NCBI GenBank assembly: GCA_021030905.1
Contig: JAGFMI010000022.1
Location: 186,001-250,000 of the forward strand
Direction: 5' to 3'
DNA: 64,000 bases
DNA from: Pyrenula massariospora
Lineage: Eukaryota > Ascomycota > Eurotiomycetes > Pyrenulales > Pyrenulaceae
Of this stretch, positions 1 to 10,696 are shown piece by piece; within the stretch, counting starts at the first letter, position 1, and every line of letters starts with the position of its first letter. Made by a program: the position numbers and the translations under genes. The notes below the pieces were generated by a model that was not told the origin of the DNA, made no database searches, and was given only the letters and a program-made list of their open reading frames with translations.

Positions 1-1109
1 GCCTATGTCTGCTTAGCTTTCTTCTCGCCTACTTCTTCTTTTAATAATAGGGCCGGTCGTGTATTTGTACAGTCGTGCTGTATCGACAATTTCTGAATAA
101 GACTAGATCATGGGGCCTTTTAGCAGGAGCAATGCGAGAGTTCGGTCTCGGTGGGGGTGGCTCGGAAGATGCTGATGGTACATATTTCTATGCTAAAGAA
201 TGGCTGATCGCATTCTGGAATGGGCCGGATTTCTCCTGCTTGCGCACGGTGGCCCGGATTTAAAGTCGTTCTTGTACTCCTTTCCCCTTCTAAGTGAGTC
301 AAATAACGGCGCCGATTATGGTGGAACGCTTCAGACCTTCGAGTCGAATGGTCATCCGTCGTCATCTTCCCGTGGTGTCTTCCGCTTTGATTTTCAGTAC
401 GTAAAATGCAAGCAATGACTATCTTCTCTTCCGTAAACTCTCAATTATCTCTAAGAACAACGACAGCTGCCCGAAGTGAATGCCTGAACTAATTGAAATA
501 CGGAGTGCATCAACTTAATATATCTGTCTTGGCGATGGACAGGGTTTTAAATTTGAGAGACACGGGAAGGTTATTTATTTTAGCTTATCCTTCCGCCTCA
601 CCTACGGCAACAATACCTTAGAGCTACGCAAGACAGTGATGGAGTTATTACCTTACATCTACGTCCTTAGGCCTGCAAGACCTTTCCTCAAAGCTTTGAC
701 AGTGCCACATTCTACCCCGAGATCCCTTCGAGAGCTTCAAAGCGTCAAATGACATCCATCACTACTTGGGGTTTTGTCTTTGAAGAACGGTGTGTTTTGC
801 CATGAGTATTATGTCTCCAAATGATACCGCGTAGAATGATCCCTCCCTATCTTTAAAGCGGGAATCATCAAATGTATCTTTCAGGCTCTGTTTTACAAGC
901 GCCACCTACGGTCTATTGCTCTCCTTGGTGTTACCCTCTCCTCTGTCACGAGCCTGCAGTAAGGGGCGCTTTGCTTTCAGTGAGCCCCTCCAACCCCAGC
1001 CATCTCAAAAGCCTGCCCTTCTCCCCCCTGTGTTGAGCAGAGTTCTCTGTTCAGATCAAATCCTTCCTTGTTCGACTCAGTGCCACCAATCGACTTGCCA
1101 TTCTCCGCA
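1..1109. other. Intergenic, no gene seen
   Basis: Only short unconnected open frames occur here, none with a recognisable domain or a convincing splice partner. The last 200 bases are CT-rich and precede the transporter start at 1110, so they probably hold its promoter and 5' leader. Confidence 0.5.
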
Positions 1110-2604
1110 ATGCCACCCCGACGCAGTCAGTACAAATATTTCCGCCAATCTTTTTCCTTCCAGCCACTGTCATTGAAACCTCTTCCCGGCTCTAAAGTGG
1201 AGAATGTCAGAAGCCCATTGTCTGCCGTTTCACCTGGACATCATACGGGAGCTCGTGGATATTTTGGGCTGCCACGCAAAGGACGGAATGAGGTGGATAT
1301 TGAGAAACAGCAAGCCATAGGCCCTGTAGTTGAAGAGCGAGAGGGAAGTTGCAGCAGCTCTAGGAGTGGAAGCGGAGACGAAGAGGACTGGCTGAGTAAC
1401 AGTGATGATAAAAAATCTAGGGATTTAACCGACACAGAAGAGAGAGTACGGATCGATAAGGGCCTTTTCGGCTGGCTAGGAACTTATGCATTCACAAGCA
1501 CAGCATCGGTAAAGAATTATTTCTTGGAAAGATTGGACGAGCTGTTGGCTGACCTCTGTCATTGATAGACAATCCTCTCTGGCTCATCCTCCCACGCAAC
1601 GCCATATACCTCCTCTACCCTGACTCTCCTCGTAGTCCTCGCCTTCTTAATGCCATTCCTTCATTCACAGATCCCGATCACACGACCACACATCATCCTC
1701 TGCCTCAGTTTCACAAGCATAATCGTCACACCTTTTCTTTCCACTTCGCTTCTCCAACTCGCTCCACCATTCTCGAAATCCTACAAATCAATCTCCGATC
1801 TCCACACCGCCCTTCTTCCTCTGTGCATTCATCTTCTGTCACCGTTCCCTACACTCCCACGGAGTGCTGTTCTATCAATCATCACTTTCAGCGTTGGTCT
1901 GTTCACGGTCTCGCCATCGCTCAGTATCGAAAACCTGGACAGCTATGTCGCTAAGACCGGCTTTCTTGGGGTTGCAGTCATATTCACTGTTGTGGCAGCT
2001 TGGTGGATCCTCGATCTGGTAACGTTGAGCCGGAGGACGGGTGCAGCGGCTGAAGTCTGGGCGAGGCAGGTGTTGGTCGCAGTTGTTTTAATCCCTCTGG
2101 CAGCGCTATGGACCGGGGAGACGAAAGTAGTTTATGCGAGGATGCAGAGCCTTGCGGATCTGTTGGGCGCTGGATTCTTGATGGAGCTTGTGGTAAGTCT
2201 TCGGAATTTTTACATCCTAACCCCGGCAACGCCTGCTTCCTGACCGACGTAATTCAGACCTCTTTTCTCTCCGCGATCTCCATAGTCGCCTTTTTTGGTC
2301 TGATCACCGAGTATGGTCCAATCACCGGGACTTTGCTTGCACAGATTAAGACGATTTGTCTTGTGATTGTTGGCATGATGACAAATGCCGGCAGTGGTCA
2401 AAATTTTCCTCAACTAAGCTTCATTGGCATTCTGGTAGCGGCTGGAGGGCTTGTTGGGTATGTATTTCATTTTTACTCACAGTTCTGCATTGGAGAAGCC
2501 CCTCTTCCCTTCAGCCTCTCTAAATTGGGAAGAACCCGATATCTCACTGATGAGTTACGCAGATACATCAACGTAATGAAGGATATGAATCCAAACATTT
2601 ATAA
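1110..2604 (+). CDS. Multi-pass membrane protein, DMT/nucleotide-sugar transporter-like
   Basis: Three clear exons: 1110-1508, 1569-2192 and 2258-2458. The introns at 1509-1568 (GTAAAG, branch GGCTGAC, TAG) and 2193-2257 (GTAAGT...CAG) keep phase 0. The first ~120 residues are hydrophilic, with an acidic Ser/Asp/Glu stretch. Roughly eight to ten hydrophobic segments follow. The C-terminal half (TSFLSAISIV, GPITGTLLAQIKTICLVIV, then a Gly-rich final helix) resembles the second repeat of drug/metabolite-transporter superfamily proteins such as the SLC35/TPT carriers; no substrate can be inferred. The 3' end is uncertain. A GTATGT at 2459 with an acceptor at 2562 gives a short tail and a stop at 2604. 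Reading through gives a stop at 2653. ATG 1110 is the first in-frame ATG. The family call is an inference from hydropathy and motif style only. Confidence 0.6.
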
Positions 2605-2653
2605 GCCTTACGGATTTTTGCTTTCCGGACACCGAGACACTATCGTGCTCTAA

Positions 2654-5191
2654 TATTCTAGAGCTTGCTAAAACTGATGGAAGAAGATGATTTGGTCTGA
2701 AGCATGATCACTTGTTACGATGCGGCGAGTGAATTTGTGGTGCATGTGTAAGTGAAAAAGGCTGGTTTCGAGCTGCAGGCGGGGACGAGCCTTGACTGGA
2801 TGCTTTGGCAAATCATTTCATACTTCACGGGTGGAAATTTCCTGCTGTAAACTATCTCCGGCGCAAACGAGGTTCGTTGAGTAGTCTTTGAGTCTGATAG
2901 CCATCGGCGTGGAGAAAGGTCTTCAAGGAATCCGACGCCTCTCAAATCCCGAAAGGTATGGGGATAAGGCTTGATGGTGGTATGGATTACCCATCGGGCG
3001 CACAACCATGAAGCACTCACAATCGTGTTGATGAGCGCTCTTTCCCAACAGCTTCACATTTTTGAGGAGTTGCTCTGCGCTATCTTCACTGAAGATTTAA
3101 AGCTTCCTACCTGAGATCCCATTGGCACACTTTTATCTGTACCACGGTGTGCGTCGGAACATAGGAATTCCTTGTATGTAGATGTTTCAGCTCGGAACCC
3201 ATCCAACTAAAGTAGACAACCGGCACTCGTGAGAAGGTTTGTGCTGCAGAATAGGTACCTACAAGCTCACGTCATTCGCGTACGGTACTTGATGCCAAGC
3301 ATCTCGGGAAGGTCCGGGCGTGTGTCAAGGGCAGCCTTGAATTCTTTCACCGGATTCCTACTTGCCACCAGCTTTAAAACTTCGAGATGTTTGCGAAGTC
3401 CGATGAAGTCGGGTAATTGACTCCTCAACATTTGGACTGTCTATGTACATGGAATATTGTGTTTTCGACGGAATTGAGATCGGTCCGCGTGGAGACGAGG
3501 TCAAAACAACGCGTCGCGTCTTGTGAACCTTAATAGCAACCTGGTCCAGCCAAAACCAAAAAGCTTAAATTTAAATTCTAGAAGCATCAATGTCTACCAT
3601 CGAAGCGCATTTGCTATCCATTTCGTCGCTCAAGGGCCTTCGAAGATAGCACAAATCTCAATTTTCACCACATCGTTCTCGGCGCAAGCTGGAAAGGTGG
3701 ATGATAGATGCACTTTGGTAGACTGAAAGGCCGCAACAAAGTATGAGAGCACGTGAAAGTGGTATTGCCAAATTCGGCACCCGGCTGGTTGTGGGGGAAA
3801 CCAGTTGTAAGTGAAAGCTTTCTCCACCAGATATGTCAATCGATGGTATTGTCTAAGAATTGCAAAGATCTAGAACCTAGATAGCTCACCAGAGCAACTT
3901 CCAATTCGGGGGACGCGTCTCGACTCTGCCTTCCGCTCGAATTGCCTTCATCGACTAGGTGATCTTTGAGTTAATGAGCTCCAAACTGATCATTGACTTT
4001 CAATATCTGGTTGGAGACTTATGCTTCGAAAACAGCACCCAAAAAAGGTCACCTCTGTATCAAATTTTCTCAGCTTGGTTTACTTCAATTGATGAGAAGC
4101 ATCGATAGGTTCGGGAATGGTCATGACAATCGGTGAATGCGAGGACCAACACTCCGCAGATGTCATATTGATTCATGTTATTAACGGCGAAATAGGCCCT
4201 AGACAACCAAGGGTCGCAAATCCTATCTGCCAATAAGAAAAGTCCAGCCATTCCTGCCTCTACGTTATGCGAGGTCCATGCCAAAGTCATTGCTCGTCGA
4301 GAGTGTAGGTATAGGTGCGTCCAGAACCTTATTTTCCATAAATGGTCTGGTCTTTGGAGCTATCGAATGCTAGAGAGTTATCTCCTGGTCTTCCAGTCTT
4401 TCCTAAGCTCTCGAAGCTGGCATTTCCCTATTGGATGCTTGAACGCTAATTGAAATTCTTTCAGTTCCTTCTTTGGTCGTCTCATTATCATCCAGTTTCT
4501 GCCACAGGCATGGCAAGAACATCTCTGTATCTCTAAGTCTAATCTCTAAGACGATTTTCTGAGGTTTTCTTACTTGGCGAAATTGTCAGCCTCCTGATCT
4601 ATAGTGGAATGATGACTTCGGGATACGGCTCGTTTATGCCTCCAAAAACTCGGTCCCCGCGAAGGCTGCCTCACCCTGTTCACAAAATTGTTGGCGACTC
4701 CATTAGTTCCCAGAGCTTGGAAGGTTCCGTGGTAACTCCAATATAACAGCCTTCTCAACAAGTCCCTGCTAACCGTCCCATGTATTGATCGGCTCTGTGC
4801 TTATCTTTGTCAATTTCGATGAAAATTGACATGGAAAGGTTTGTACCCGATAGTAATGTCCCATTTCTTTTCTCGAACCGTGAACCTAAGTAGAGTGTTG
4901 TTGCCTTATCTGATGACCCAGACTTCACACGACTGAAGTCTCGACGCTTGAAACCTCTGGTTTCAGTCTCAAGCGAAGTCCGTCAGCGCACTACCAGATC
5001 GAGCCATCCTTGTTTTAAGCGCAAATTGATGCTGCTATTTAAGCTGATGCCTGAAAGTCCGCCCAAGAGTGTTCGGCATCAGAACTTTTAAAGACATCAT
5101 CTTACGCTCGTTGCATCCTCTCCCATTTTTCATTCCTCTTAATTCCTATAGATTTTGGCTTCATCTAGTGGCCTTGACTGCGGATTACGAT
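2654..5191. other. Gene-poor intergenic stretch
   Basis: About 2.5 kb without any open frame above ~100 codons and no domain I recognise in any frame. No tRNA, tandem array or transposon terminus was seen. The last 150 bases, ending at the start codon at 5192, presumably hold the promoter of the next gene. Confidence 0.45.
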
Positions 5192-7570
5192 ATGGCAGGA
5201 TCTCTTCGGTTCAATTCTTTCTACACCATTCTCTTCGGATTATCTCTTTTGAATCATCTAGCCGGACCTTTCCTCCATGTCGTGGCTGCATCGCATATAA
5301 CAAATGGAAATCATCGCTTCGAACATCGATTTGGCTACTATGCTCGTCGAGCAGATTCCTACCAGCGCCAAACTAAGAACAACACCGAAAGTACCAATCG
5401 CCGAGCAGGTTCCTACGAGCACCAAATCAAGAACAACACCGAAAGTAGCAAGCCAGCGCCCGACATTTCCATATGTAAGGACATACCTGTCTGGGACGGT
5501 GGAACAACATACCTTAATTCAACAGCACCCAAGTTCTTAAAGAACTGGCTAGCTCAATATCGGTATGATGAAGGGTATAACAGCACTGGCGACTTCCCGA
5601 AATATTTTGTAAGGAAGCTATTTTCTGGAGCATTGGACATGAGATGCGATCTTTCCGACTGCGATTCGGTTCCTAGCTGCTTCGACATTGTGGCGAATGC
5701 TCCTAAGAACTGGACTGCTGAAGATGTTGAGGCGGTGTACTACAACATCAGAGCTATTGATGATTATTTCACGATTGCGCAAAGACTCTTGGTGAGCAAC
5801 CTATCCAACTTTTGTGATCGAAAAGTACTCACAAAATCCATAGGATGCAATGAATAATGTGGAAAAACATATACAAAGCCAGATCCCAGGAATCGTCCAT
5901 AACTTTTCGTGGCACCATAGTGATGCGATCGAAGAGCAATGCGAAAATCTGTCAAAACTGATCACGACTGTAATTCAAACAGCTATAATAACTACGATGT
6001 TGATGGTGGGGTCGTTCGCAGCACCGGGTACGTCGGAGGCTACTCAGAAAGTTGTTAGCAATCTTTTTGGTAAGTGTTGGAATGGATCTTGGCTCAGGTT
6101 ACCTCTTTCTGACTATCCTAGCTGCCTTAGGAACATTTGTCAACAATGTTATAGGCATAAATCCAGTACGGTGTCACCATTCCATTCATAGCCACAGTAC
6201 TGATTCTATATCAAAGTTGTACTTCAAAGATGCATTTTGCTCGAACAAGCCCAATCCCCCTGAAGGAGAGGAGGTACAAACCATTGAGACAGCAGCGGAG
6301 TTCTTTGCCGAATGGATGGCGGATTTGCGCAAGGAATATGATGCAGCAATTTTAACTTTCAAGGCGGATAACAGTGACCTGCGAAAATATGTTTCCGACA
6401 ACCAGACACTGCCCATCTTAATCACAGAAGGAGCCACTGGACTCAACCAAAAGCAAGATAACGATACACAGCACTTGGAAATAGTAGAAGATCAGTATGC
6501 GCAGGTTTACCGGAACGGTATGAGTATTTGGGTGATGTCATATTACTTTTCTGGGGTGTATTGCTGGAGGAACCCGAATAATTATTGCGTCGAACGTGCC
6601 TTGGACGATTCCATTGTTTGCGTCAAACCTGACGAAGGTATTGAATGTGAAGTTGCATCATGGATGAAGTATGGGTCCCTGACTCCTCTTGACTGGTGTC
6701 GTTAACGTGAATGGCTTTTTTAGGTGGCATAAAAATCCTAATTTGATACCTATATTCGGCATTGATACGGTTCGAGGAGAAGATTACGGCTACAATGTGC
6801 GTGACCTGGTCGTTAGATCGTACGAGAATTACTTGGAAATTGGTTTGAAAGACAATCCATTAAGTTGGCAGGAGTCGTCGAAACAGTATATCGCCACCGG
6901 TAGGGTTGACCGATTGGCGATTCTCCATCTACCAGTCTGTTTTGACCACGGTCGGTACCCGCTACCAAACATTGGGCCAGCCCCATCCGTTAACGACACC
7001 GGTGATTATCCACACCTCGAGGGCGACGACAAGATGTTTGGGTGTAACTGCGGCTACGGCGGAATCGAAACGGATGAATTTCATGAAGCTATTGGTATCA
7101 AAAACACGTCATATTACGAAGACTCTAAGGGATTGTGTGCAGGCATGGGTGAGAGGAAGTACAACCAAAATAGCCCAGTCAAGGCGTTTAAATCTTGGTG
7201 CGACATCAGACCAGGATTCGATGAGGCATGCCCTGTGGTATGGGAGGAATTTGGAAAAATACGAGAACGCTTCAACGTTGACGACAAGGCAGCTGCTTGC
7301 TGGGTGGTGGATTACTCACGGTCTTGGACCGAAGCAATGTCACGCCCTCATAAAGAAGTCATCGATTTTAAAAAGTGGGCTAAGAAATGGGTAAAAGAGA
7401 TGGAGTGCGCGAATCACTGGAAACGCAACTACGACAAAGCTGAGTTCGAATGTTCCTACGATACCGAGCTCCCAGAAACTGTTCTCGACGTCTTCAAAGA
7501 TCTCTTCTCCCACATACGCGATGATGCCGAATATTCTCGCGGCATATATATCGGCGTGGTCCCCCCTTAA
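5192..7570 (+). CDS. Secreted or membrane-anchored orphan protein, 739 aa
   Basis: Four exons: 5192-5791, 5844-6069, 6122-6668 and 6724-7570. Introns are 52 to 55 bp with GTGAGC, GTAAGT and GTATGG donors and TAG acceptors, and all phases match. I chose ATG 5192 because it opens a typical signal peptide (hydrophobic FYTILFGLSLL core). An in-frame ATG at 5069 would bury it. After the signal comes a two-copy 18-residue repeat (5345-5452) rich in N-glycosylation sites (NNTES). A Cys-rich region follows, then a hydrophobic segment near residues 240-262 (TAIITTMLMVGSFA), then a long acidic, aromatic and Cys-containing C-terminal half with FGCNCGYGG. I recognise no family; the architecture resembles large secreted proteins that are patchily distributed among plant-associated ascomycetes. 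Exon 3 has three in-frame acceptor choices (6121, 6130, 6154). Confidence 0.7.
5345..5452 (+). repeat. Tandem 54-bp repeat inside the secreted orphan gene
   Basis: Two adjacent 18-codon units encode RRADSYQRQTKNNTESTN and RRAGSYEHQIKNNTESSK. The nucleotide match is high across both units. Each unit has an N-glycosylation sequon, and each starts with a dibasic RR that could be a processing site. Confidence 0.75.
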
Positions 7571-10500
7571 GTACGGCCTTTTTGCTGCCTCCATCCACGG
7601 TACGCCTGACACCGAGCTCGAGGATGGGTCAGGGATTATTGAGAAGATGGTGACTGGAGCAGAATTGAAACGCTTGATGCAAAGCCTATGGGTGAAATGC
7701 CGCGCCGGCCATAACGGTGGGCAGGTCCCGCTTTCCTATCCGGATGCAAATAACGGTAAATTGGGCATTCTGAAGATCGAGGCTGTTAAGAATGACCGCG
7801 GCTGCGGGAGAAAAATGTGGGCGAAAAGAGAGGCCTCTCTGTGTCTGCACGGGGACTCTTTCGAAAAGCTTCCGTCACTTGACAAAAGAGATGTCTCAGC
7901 GAACACAACGCTTTCACAACCAAGGCTGGGCTGGGACTTGCCCTTTTATCCCTGACAGCCGCGTCCTCGGTTCTGAATACAGCAGTTGTAGCCAAGCTAC
8001 GAAACATCCATACTGGCCGACGCTAGCCTTCTTTTCCTTCCACCTCAACTTTTTCGCAGGCCATCTTTTGTCGGCATCCACCTTAGCAATTTCCTGCTGA
8101 CAGAAACACGTGATCTTAAGTACCCACTGCCTTGCGTCTTTATTTCTGTCTAGCCTCCAATCCGACATTCTATGGGCAGCAAAACAACAATCGAGCATCA
8201 TTCCAGAAATCTCTTGGCCTCCGCCACCGCCCTGACGGCCATTATCGAACTGTGTCCTATTTTTCGGGGTTTCTAGGATCGCTTGGTCCTCCTTCGTCCC
8301 GTCTTCTTGTACCTTGCGGTGGACGAACCCAACTCCTATTGACTGCTGCGATAACGCTCCAGTAGCCACGGCAGCAGGGAGTGATTGCTTGATCATAAAC
8401 AGGGAGAGGTACGTGCGGAGATGGTTTCTGTAGCATGATCTGATATAATTTCTGTTACTCACGTTTAATTTTTCTTTTCTACATGGTTTCTTACATCCCC
8501 ACAGGCTTCCTTGGGGTTTCTTCGAATTGTTAAGGCGCACAGATAGTCCCATCGATATCTAACGAATAGATCGCCCTCGTAACTGAATCACGGCCCTGAA
8601 TATTGCTATGACGTTTATCACGCACGATCCTCCAAACAACCTTGACTCACAATCTGCAAGACCTATCAGCCATCTTCACTCGATGCATGGTATAGCATAT
8701 CAAGCCCCAGCCCCCCTAGACACTAGAGACTGATCTCTCCTCTTCTCGCAAGATCTCCGCCGCACAAGACACACTCAACGAAAGAACCCTTCTCCCCCCT
8801 CGCCCCCCCTTCCTTTCTGCCCATTATACGCCCCTTCCCCACCATTACATTAGCCACCGTCGACCGCGCCACACCCTGGCCCCCACACCATACGCTACAC
8901 ACATGACAGCGTAGAGAACCAGAAGGTAGGCGTAGGCGTAGGCGCAGCATGCGTGCTATACAGCTCCGAGCGATAAGGTTGCATGTAGGGCGTGGATGGG
9001 GGTGGAATGCTCTGCGGAATGTGGGGGCTAGAAAAGAGAAAAGGGGTGGGGGAAGGAAGGCATTGAGTAAATAAGCGAGCTACACAGGAAGAGCGTGCTG
9101 TAAGAAAAGTGTGAATCGTGGAAAGCAAGTTACAGCTAATAACCGCGCCTCAAAATCATCACTGCACAGTGTCGCGTCGTCATCTAAGGTTCTGATTCTA
9201 CAGTACATGGCTTTCAGCCAGCAGATGACCAGGGAACAGAACAACGTATGGTTTTGTATCGAAGCATCGGCATTGCGATTGGAGCATAGAATGAAAAGAA
9301 GCGAAAAGGCTGATTGTTAGATATATGGAACGGTACTTGAAGGTCGTTTATATTCAAAGACAACCACCGAAAAGAAAGTCAGCATAGTGAGGAATTTCTC
9401 AAGATGCTTTTCATCGACCGCACATCCTCCCCTATAATCCCACTCAGACCATCCGTCCAACACGGTGCTATAAAAGCATTATCACCTCACAACCCACGGG
9501 ATAGACAGCGCAAAGAAAGAAACGAACAGCAATGACGTCCAGGCGACCGGAGACTCAGCAATCCTCAGCTCTCGGACTATCTTCCACAGAACAGACTAGA
9601 CAACGAACCCTACACCCTCTATTGAAAAAGACGTGATAGTGCGTCAGCCATAAATCCATCCATCTCCCACTCCGCCCCAACCCCGAAGCCAAGCCCGCAG
9701 CCCTGACCGCAAGACGCCACTGTCTCACACGCCCGAGCCGAGAAAAACCAGGCTGAGACATGCATACCTCACACACTTACATAGTACGTGCATACACACA
9801 CACACGTCGCCTTGAGACATGCATACATACCTGCAGACGGTTAGTTGTCAGTCAGTGTGCACAGCCACGTTATTCATCGATGCTGCGCGCTATTCACTGA
9901 TGACATAGTCTCTGAAACGAGGTGCGTGCTTGCTCGGCGCAAAATCGGCGTGCTGTCGAGGCTTGGTGACAGAAGTCGTGGGCCACCTCAACCAGATTAT
10001 TAGTCAGTAGGGGTGGCCATGACTTCTGTCCCCCAGCCTGATCCGATTCTTTCCCATCGCAACGTAGTGTCGACACAGTTTCGCAAAAGAGAGGGAGAGA
10101 GGCTCGAAAAGCTCATCTTAACAATTATCAATCATATTGAACTACCCACTTCACACCAGAAAAACATAAACTAGCTTCGCTATCTCCAGGCCTTCTGCCT
10201 GATCCCGACCCAAGGCCATTTCAATTCCATGCAATATGTGGTATCTAGGAAATTCCGTCGAGCAGGATTGGGAACAAAGTTATCAGAAACGCCAAGAAAG
10301 GAAAAGGAGGAATCCGATCAAGTCTATAGTTAAGTCCCAGAAACCCCAAATTCAGGTAGGTCCCAAGGAAATTCGTGAAACAATTCCGTCCGTCCGTGTA
10401 GGTGTTATAAATCTGTGAAAGCGCCGAAGAACGATTTCCTCCCAATGGTCGTTGGATGGCGGTAGGTAACTTGTCCTCATGTAGACAAGTCTCGTTCATT

Positions 10501-10696
10501 GCGAGGTCTGCACCCCAACCCAGTCCGATCGTCAAAGATCGGAATAAGGCCCATCATGACCGTATGTATCTGCGAATCGAAGCGTTGGTCAAATAGTGCT
10601 TTCGTGACATATCGACAAACACCCAATAGCCTCGAGGGACAGGGTAAACATAAATATCCACAATCGAAAGAATCCGAAAATCGACGGGATGTTGAC
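7571..10696. other. Gene-poor 3.1-kb stretch with short repeats
   Basis: No reliable gene is visible. The longest frame (minus strand, 7914-8552) shows no domain. The right half is pyrimidine-rich or GT/CA-rich: hexamer repeats (GTAGGC) at about 8926-8945, CA dinucleotide tracts near 9791-9806, and a twice-occurring GAGACATGCATAC at about 9755 and 9813. A palindromic element sits at 9959-10039. The last few hundred bases before 10697 are probably the 3' end of the CRZ1 transcript, which is on the minus strand. Confidence 0.45.
9959..10039. mobile_element. Palindromic MITE-like element, copy A
   Basis: Left arm 9959-9987 and right arm 10012-10039 are imperfect inverted repeats of about 29 bases around a ~24-base loop. 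The arms contain GACAGAAGTCGTGG (left) and GACAGAAGTCATGG (right, reverse complement). The same arm sequence recurs in the elements at 55919 and 58669, so this is a dispersed family rather than a chance hairpin. No coding capacity. Confidence 0.7.

Noticed and set aside
7914-8552. 212-codon minus-strand frame between the secreted orphan and crz1
   Set aside because: No domain, no splice partners and no conserved-looking segment. The composition is that of non-coding DNA; open length alone is not enough.
9780-9830. CA-rich tract as possible regulatory site
   Set aside because: Simple dinucleotide repeat with no link to a gene start; likely neutral microsatellite.
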